This document shows positions 60,247 to 64,000 of a stretch of 64,000 nt of DNA, piece after piece. Location of the stretch: assembly GCA_009694375.1 (NCBI GenBank), contig SHVB01000002.1:124001-188000 (forward strand). Direction: 5' to 3'. Source of the DNA: Acidimicrobiia bacterium. GTDB taxonomy: Bacteria > Actinomycetota > Acidimicrobiia > Acidimicrobiales > VFJN01. Under the pieces are notes generated by a model, which ran no database searches, was not told where the DNA came from, and worked only from the letters and a program-made list of their open reading frames with translations. Position 1 is the stretch's first letter. Every line of letters starts with the position of its first letter. The translations under genes and the position numbers were made by a program.

Positions 60247-62487
60247 CTATCGGTCTTGCGCCAAGATCTCCAGGGTGACCACGGCGTTGTAATCCGGCAG
60301 CTGGCTGTGCGGTTCCCGGTGGGCAGCCCCGGCAGAGATCAACACGTTGCCCTCCGGCCAGTAGACCTGAAGCGACCGAGCCGGGAGTCGTACCACCTGG
60401 AGATGGCCATCGAAGGTGCCGGCGGCGCTGATGAGGCGCACCGGCGTGCCGGGCGCAGCACCAAGGGCATCAGCGTCAGCGGCGTCAATGAACACCGCGT
60501 GACGGCCCGCGCCGGTGAAGGGATCAACCTCAGAGTGCACCATGGAGTTGAACTGCTTACCCCGGCGCGTGGCTACTCGGAAGGCGCCGGGGGGCAACAC
60601 CGACACCGTGGGCGTGAGGGGGGTGAAACGGGCCCGGCCGCCGGGCAAGGGGAAGATCCCATCGGCACAAAGGTGGCGTCCGCCCCACTGCACCTGATCC
60701 CCGGTAGTCGCCAACCGCTCGATGCCGGCGTAGCTGGGTACCACCGTGGCGATCTCCTGGCGCAGGTCTTGATTGGTCGCCCACGAAAAGGCCGCCTGAT
60801 GCTGTGGGCACACGCGGCGAGCCACGTCGGCGAACAGTCGCCACTCGCTGCGGGCCTCCCCCACCCGCCGAGGGATCTCGGGGCTGAAGATGATCCGCCG
60901 TTCGGTGGTGGTTTCGGTGCCACCGCCTTCCTGCTCGTAGCGGGTGGTCACGGGCAACAGGATCACGTCATCGCCCTCCACCAACATCTGTGACGTGACA
61001 ACCAGATCTTGGTGGATACGCAGCGGCACCCGGCCGAGTGCCCTCGCCACCGCCGGCGGGTCGGGAAGCACGTCGAGAAAGTTCCCCCCGGAACTCCACA
61101 GCACGTCGAGCTCGCCGGCAGCGGCGGCCTCAAGCATCTCGGGGGCGGTGCGCCCCGGACTAGCCGGCACCGAGAACCCCCACTGCGTGGAGAGGGCGGC
61201 GGCGCTGGTGGCATCCACCGGCGCGCCCCCGGGGAAAGCGGTGGCGTAGGCCCCCATCTCGGCGCCCCCTTGCACCCCGGAGTGTCCTCGAATCGGCATG
61301 AGGCCCGCCCCGTCGCGTCCCACGTTTCCGCGGGCCAAGCCCAGATTCACAATGGCCTGAACGCCCGCCACCCCGTCGCGGTGTTGGGTGATTCCCATCG
61401 ACCAGATGAGCACCGCACTCGACACCGAGCTGTAGAGGTCGGCGAAAGCATCGATCTGGGCCGCCGACAGCCCGGCCTGCTCTTCCAGTTCCGCGTCCGA
61501 CTGCTCCGCCAATGCCCGCACGGCATCGTCCCATCCGGTGGTGTGGGCGGCGATGAAGTCGGTGTCGAGGGCCTCGCGGGCGATGAGGCGTTTGAGCACG
61601 GCGTTGGCGCAGGCCACATCCCCGCCGGGCCGAACGGGAACATGCAGGTCGCAGAACTTGGTGCCAAACAAAGCGGACTCCACCTGCGATGGCACCCAGT
61701 AGCGCTCCAGACCAGGTTCGAGGTACGGATTCACCACCACGATCCGGCACCCCCGCTGCTTGGCGAGGTAGAGATATTTCATGAACACGGGCTGATTGTT
61801 GGCCGGGTTCGTGCCCCACAACACCACGAGTTCGCTCTCGATCACGTCTTGCAGGGAGCAGGTGGATGCCGCCACGCCGATGGTTTGACGGAGACCCACC
61901 GACGACGAGGCGTGGCACAGCCGGGCGGCCGAGTCGATGCTGGCCACCCCCATGGCTCGGGCAGCCTTGCCCGCTACGTAGTACGTCTCGTTGGTGATAC
62001 CCCGACTGGTGAGATAGACCGCCACCCGAGCAGGAGCCGCCGCCGCGATGCTCGAGGCCACCGCATCGAGGGCCTCATCCCATCCAATCCGAGTGAACCC
62101 TGGCTCACCGCGTCGGCGACGCATCGGGTAGGCGAGACGGCCCAGTTTACGAAGTTGGGTGGAGCTCCAACCCGCGAGATCGCCCACCTCGGCCAGCCGA
62201 CGTGGGTCGAAGGGGTCGGCGGTGTTGAGTTGCAGCAGGTTCAAGCGGGTGGTGCAGAGGTGGATGCCGTCCATGGTCCAGTCGTGCAAGCCCGCCACCC
62301 CCAAGGCGCAGCCGTCGCAGGCTCCCTTGGTGAGCACATCCAGGGCGTATTTCGGGTGCGCCCGATTGGCCCAGGCCGCCTTCACCATCTCCTTGAGATG
62401 GTTGGGCTTTTGCAGCCCCACCCCGTTGGGCCGAAGGCCCACCCACCCCGAAGGCTGCCAGCCACGGAACTGATCACTCCAACTCAT
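60247..62487 (-). CDS. FdhF/YdeP-like molybdopterin oxidoreductase
   Basis: The 746-residue protein matches the FdhF/YdeP group. The N-terminal Cys motif TKGACDGCALGVAG binds a cluster, and YVAGKAARAMGVASIDSAARLCHASSS plus GMTQH-like regions bind molybdopterin. The C-terminal MopB-type domain has GRHAVFIDAADADALG. Such enzymes resemble the catalytic subunit of formate dehydrogenase but stand without electron-transfer subunits. The start overlaps the fdhD stop by four bases, so FdhD serves it. Formate, aldehyde or another substrate cannot be settled. Confidence 0.88.
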   Translation of the reverse strand: MSWSDQFRGWQPSGWVGLRPNGVGLQKPNHLKEMVKAAWANRAHPKYALDVLTKGACDGCALGVAGLHDWTMDGIHLCTTRLNLLQLNTADPFDPRRLAEVGDLAGWSSTQLRKLGRLAYPMRRRRGEPGFTRIGWDEALDAVASSIAAAAPARVAVYLTSRGITNETYYVAGKAARAMGVASIDSAARLCHASSSVGLRQTIGVAASTCSLQDVIESELVVLWGTNPANNQPVFMKYLYLAKQRGCRIVVVNPYLEPGLERYWVPSQVESALFGTKFCDLHVPVRPGGDVACANAVLKRLIAREALDTDFIAAHTTGWDDAVRALAEQSDAELEEQAGLSAAQIDAFADLYSSVSSAVLIWSMGITQHRDGVAGVQAIVNLGLARGNVGRDGAGLMPIRGHSGVQGGAEMGAYATAFPGGAPVDATSAAALSTQWGFSVPASPGRTAPEMLEAAAAGELDVLWSSGGNFLDVLPDPPAVARALGRVPLRIHQDLVVTSQMLVEGDDVILLPVTTRYEQEGGGTETTTERRIIFSPEIPRRVGEARSEWRLFADVARRVCPQHQAAFSWATNQDLRQEIATVVPSYAGIERLATTGDQVQWGGRHLCADGIFPLPGGRARFTPLTPTVSVLPPGAFRVATRRGKQFNSMVHSEVDPFTGAGRHAVFIDAADADALGAAPGTPVRLISAAGTFDGHLQVVRLPARSLQVYWPEGNVLISAGAAHREPHSQLPDYNAVVTLEILAQDR

Positions 62488-63290
62488 GGAGCGCCATCGG
62501 GGCTGTAGAGGTTGGCGGTGGGCGGATCGCCCCGCACGAATCCAACGAGGGTGAGACCGGCGAGTCGGGCGGCCTCTACCGCCAGGGCCGATGGGGCACT
62601 CACCGACACGACGGCGCTGAATCCTGCCGCCCAGGCCTTTTGCACGATCTCAAAGCCGGCCCGACCGCTGATGTAGAGACCGAGATCGGTGGCGGGGAGG
62701 TGCCCGTCGAGCAGGAGGCGGCCCACCACTTTGTCCACTGCGTTGTGTCGACCGATGTCCTCTCGCACATGCAACCAATGCCCGTGGCGGTCGAAAGCAG
62801 CGGCCGCGTGGACGGCACCGGTGCGGGCAAAGAGTCCTTGGGTTGGCTGCAGGATTCCTGGCATGGCCACCAGTTGCTCGATGGGCCACGGGTCCCCTAC
62901 CGGCAGCGGGCCGATCCGGGAGCGCAGTTCGGCGATCTCGGTGGAGCCGCACAGCCCACAGGCCGAGGTGCCGGCGCTCACACGCGGTGTCGGTGGTGGT
63001 GCTACCCCGCCGGTGTCAACGCTCACGATGTTGAACCCGCTCTCCACCGCCGAGCCGGTGGCGCAGTACCGACAGGACCGCACCGTCGCCCCCGCCAGCA
63101 GTCCGTCGCCGTGGCAAAGCCCCACCGCCAACTCGAAGTCGTGGCCGGGGGTGCGCATCGTGGTACCGACCAGGTGACCATCAAGATGCACCTCGAGGGG
63201 CTCTTCCACGATGAGTTCATCGGGCCGCCGCGCCAAGGACACCCCATCCCAGCGCTGTATCACAACCTTGGCACTGCGGCCCCTGATCAC
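62484..63290 (-). CDS. fdhD: Formate dehydrogenase accessory sulfurtransferase
   Basis: The 268-residue FdhD inserts sulfur into the molybdenum cofactor of formate dehydrogenase-type enzymes. The Cys loop TSACGLCG is its hallmark (Cys pair near residue 110), and FARTGAVHAAAAFD with EDIGRHNAVDKVVG are further motifs. It is the first gene of the pair with the FdhF-like enzyme. GTG 63290 is exactly six bases after TACGCT. Confidence 0.93.
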   Translation of the reverse strand: MIRGRSAKVVIQRWDGVSLARRPDELIVEEPLEVHLDGHLVGTTMRTPGHDFELAVGLCHGDGLLAGATVRSCRYCATGSAVESGFNIVSVDTGGVAPPPTPRVSAGTSACGLCGSTEIAELRSRIGPLPVGDPWPIEQLVAMPGILQPTQGLFARTGAVHAAAAFDRHGHWLHVREDIGRHNAVDKVVGRLLLDGHLPATDLGLYISGRAGFEIVQKAWAAGFSAVVSVSAPSALAVEAARLAGLTLVGFVRGDPPTANLYSPDGAP

Positions 63291-63296
63291 TCTGGC

Positions 63297-63302
63297 AGCG
63301 TA
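63297..63302 (-). promoter_or_regulatory. TACGCT -10 box for a leaderless transcript
   Basis: On the minus strand TACGCT lies exactly six bases before the GTG of fdhD at 63290. Confidence 0.55.
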
Positions 63303-63313
63303 TCGACCAACGC

Positions 63314-63802
63314 TCAGGCAGTTGGCCCGTCTTTGCCCTCGGGCCCCGGTGGGACTGGAGGACGACTACCAAGCCATCCGGCGTAGCCGATAAAGCCCAG
63401 CAAAGGGACCAACAAGAACAGGATGGAGAGATGCAGGGTCGAGAACATCCCCACGACAACAAGCACCAGTACCACAACGATCAGTGCCAACGAGCGCTCC
63501 GAGTTGGTGTCCTGTTCTAATTCATCTTGCAGGGTGGACCGTCGGAAACGGGTTCGGCGAGCTTTGACTAAGGCAGGCTTTACCTCGCTCGCCCAGAGGA
63601 GCGCTTCGCTCTCACGATGCTCCCGCAAACGCTCCGCCAGCGCTCGAAGTTCTTCGGGGGTGCCCGCGCCGTCAGCAATCTGCTGGCGGATTTCCACTTC
63701 ATCGCTGGCTAACGCGCCGCGCAGCACATCGGACCCCGGCAGTTGACCATCCAGAGGGGGCGGAACTGCATTAGCCGGTTTTTCCGAGCCGCTTTCTTCC
63801 AC
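63314..63802 (-). CDS. Membrane protein of unknown function
   Basis: The 162-residue protein has a charged, helical cytoplasmic part (residues 30-105, with a coiled-coil-like ELRALAERLREHRESEALLW). A double membrane anchor (ALIVVVLVLVVVGMFS and ILFLLVPLLGFIGYAGW) and a short Pro-rich tail follow. No family is recognised. GTG 63802 is exactly six bases after TATTCT, the most consensus-like -10 in the set. The gap 63803-63909 holds that promoter and little else. Confidence 0.65.
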   Translation of the reverse strand: MEESGSEKPANAVPPPLDGQLPGSDVLRGALASDEVEIRQQIADGAGTPEELRALAERLREHRESEALLWASEVKPALVKARRTRFRRSTLQDELEQDTNSERSLALIVVVLVLVVVGMFSTLHLSILFLLVPLLGFIGYAGWLGSRPPVPPGPEGKDGPTA

Positions 63803-63808
63803 AGGACG

Positions 63809-63814
63809 AGAATA
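63809..63814 (-). promoter_or_regulatory. TATTCT -10 box for a leaderless transcript
   Basis: On the minus strand TATTCT lies exactly six bases before the GTG at 63802. Confidence 0.55.
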
Positions 63815-63909
63815 CTCCTAAAACGCCAGAGACTGGAGAGAAACCTTCACCGCTCGAGAAACAGTGCCAGTGGTCATGGCTAGGACCGTGGCGTGGGATT
63901 CTGGTGGGC

Positions 63910-64000
63910 GTGGACGATCTCGTACCGTTGACTCCGTGGCGCTTGGTGTGGCGAGGTATTCGTCGCCGTTGCCCACTGTGTGGCGGATCCGCCTGTTTCG
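63910..64000 (+). CDS. DUF983-like protein, 5' end only
   Basis: The last 91 bases encode LTPWRLVWRGIRRRCPLCGG, which resembles the N-terminal zinc-ribbon motif of DUF983 membrane proteins; the rest lies beyond the window. A GTG at 63910 is seven bases after GATTCT; an in-frame GTG at 63904 is possible. The call is tentative because little sequence is present. Confidence 0.55.
   Translation, partial: MDDLVPLTPWRLVWRGIRRRCPLCGGSACF

Noticed and set aside
61009-62508. A 499-codon plus-strand open frame opposite the FdhF-like gene
   Set aside because: Same reason: it is a shadow of GC-rich third positions, and the minus strand carries complete molybdopterin-enzyme motifs.
1-64000. tRNA, rRNA, transposon, prophage or CRISPR loci
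   Set aside because: No stretch showed such features on reading; a dedicated search of the whole window was not possible here.

Overview
The window is gene-dense, visibly GC-rich bacterial chromosome. It has about 70 protein genes, mostly packed end to end or overlapping by 1-8 bases, and I saw no rRNA, tRNA, CRISPR array, transposon or phage gene. The gene set points to Actinomycetota, most likely Acidimicrobiia. The clues are a mycothiol-dependent-isomerase-type protein, a PAC2 protein, an F420/FMN split-barrel protein, a class E sortase with an LPVTG substrate, a coproporphyrin-type heme branch (HemE, CpfC, CgoX, ChdC) and a TANNNT box exactly six bases before many start codons, which is the signature of leaderless transcription. 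The class-level assignment is an inference.

Layout. 1-6600: end of an acyl-CoA synthetase, a CDF metal transporter, a small phasin-like protein divergent from a 1-Cys peroxiredoxin, and a very large cyclase/ATPase/TPR signalling protein. 6650-14620: a MacB/LolD-type ABC exporter, a split-barrel oxidoreductase, an AlkB-like repair enzyme under a LexA-type box, an S4-domain protein, the GTPase EngB and several small proteins. 14610-20615: a five-gene minus-strand operon headed by a cobalamin riboswitch. It encodes an LPVTG-anchored alpha/alpha-barrel protein, a DUF4430-like protein and the T, A and S parts of an ECF transporter. 20650-25600: a sucrase/ferredoxin-like protein, a DtxR regulator, a HelD-like helicase and a phosphodiesterase-fold protein. 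25660-31170: hemE-cpfC-cgoX-sortase operon and an apolipoprotein N-acyltransferase homologue.

31160-44760: ABC-F ATPase, alpha-L-fucosidase, D-aminoacyl-tRNA deacylase, hydrolase and epimerase, MOSC protein, a glycosyltransferase/methyltransferase/cyclase-fold cluster, K+ channel, nitroreductase, GtrA protein, GH1 glycosidase and TesB thioesterase. 44750-57330: sugar-dehydrogenase lipoprotein, PrmA, assorted enzymes, a CBS-domain/citrate synthase fusion, a YcnI copper protein, a PAC2 protein, Nudix, redoxin and GlnD. 57340-64000: small conserved proteins, LarE, ChdC, an FdhF/YdeP-like molybdoenzyme with FdhD, and the start of a DUF983-like gene.

The strongest system-level reading is vitamin B12 capture. 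A B12 riboswitch controls two exported proteins that look like the two halves of vertebrate transcobalamin, plus a complete ECF importer, and the only sortase in the window could anchor the LPVTG half. Other points worth checking are the start-codon-proximal promoter code, the SOS box on the AlkB-like gene, a Cys-to-Ser change in the Lnt active site, and an Asp-to-Glu change in a CBS-fused citrate synthase.
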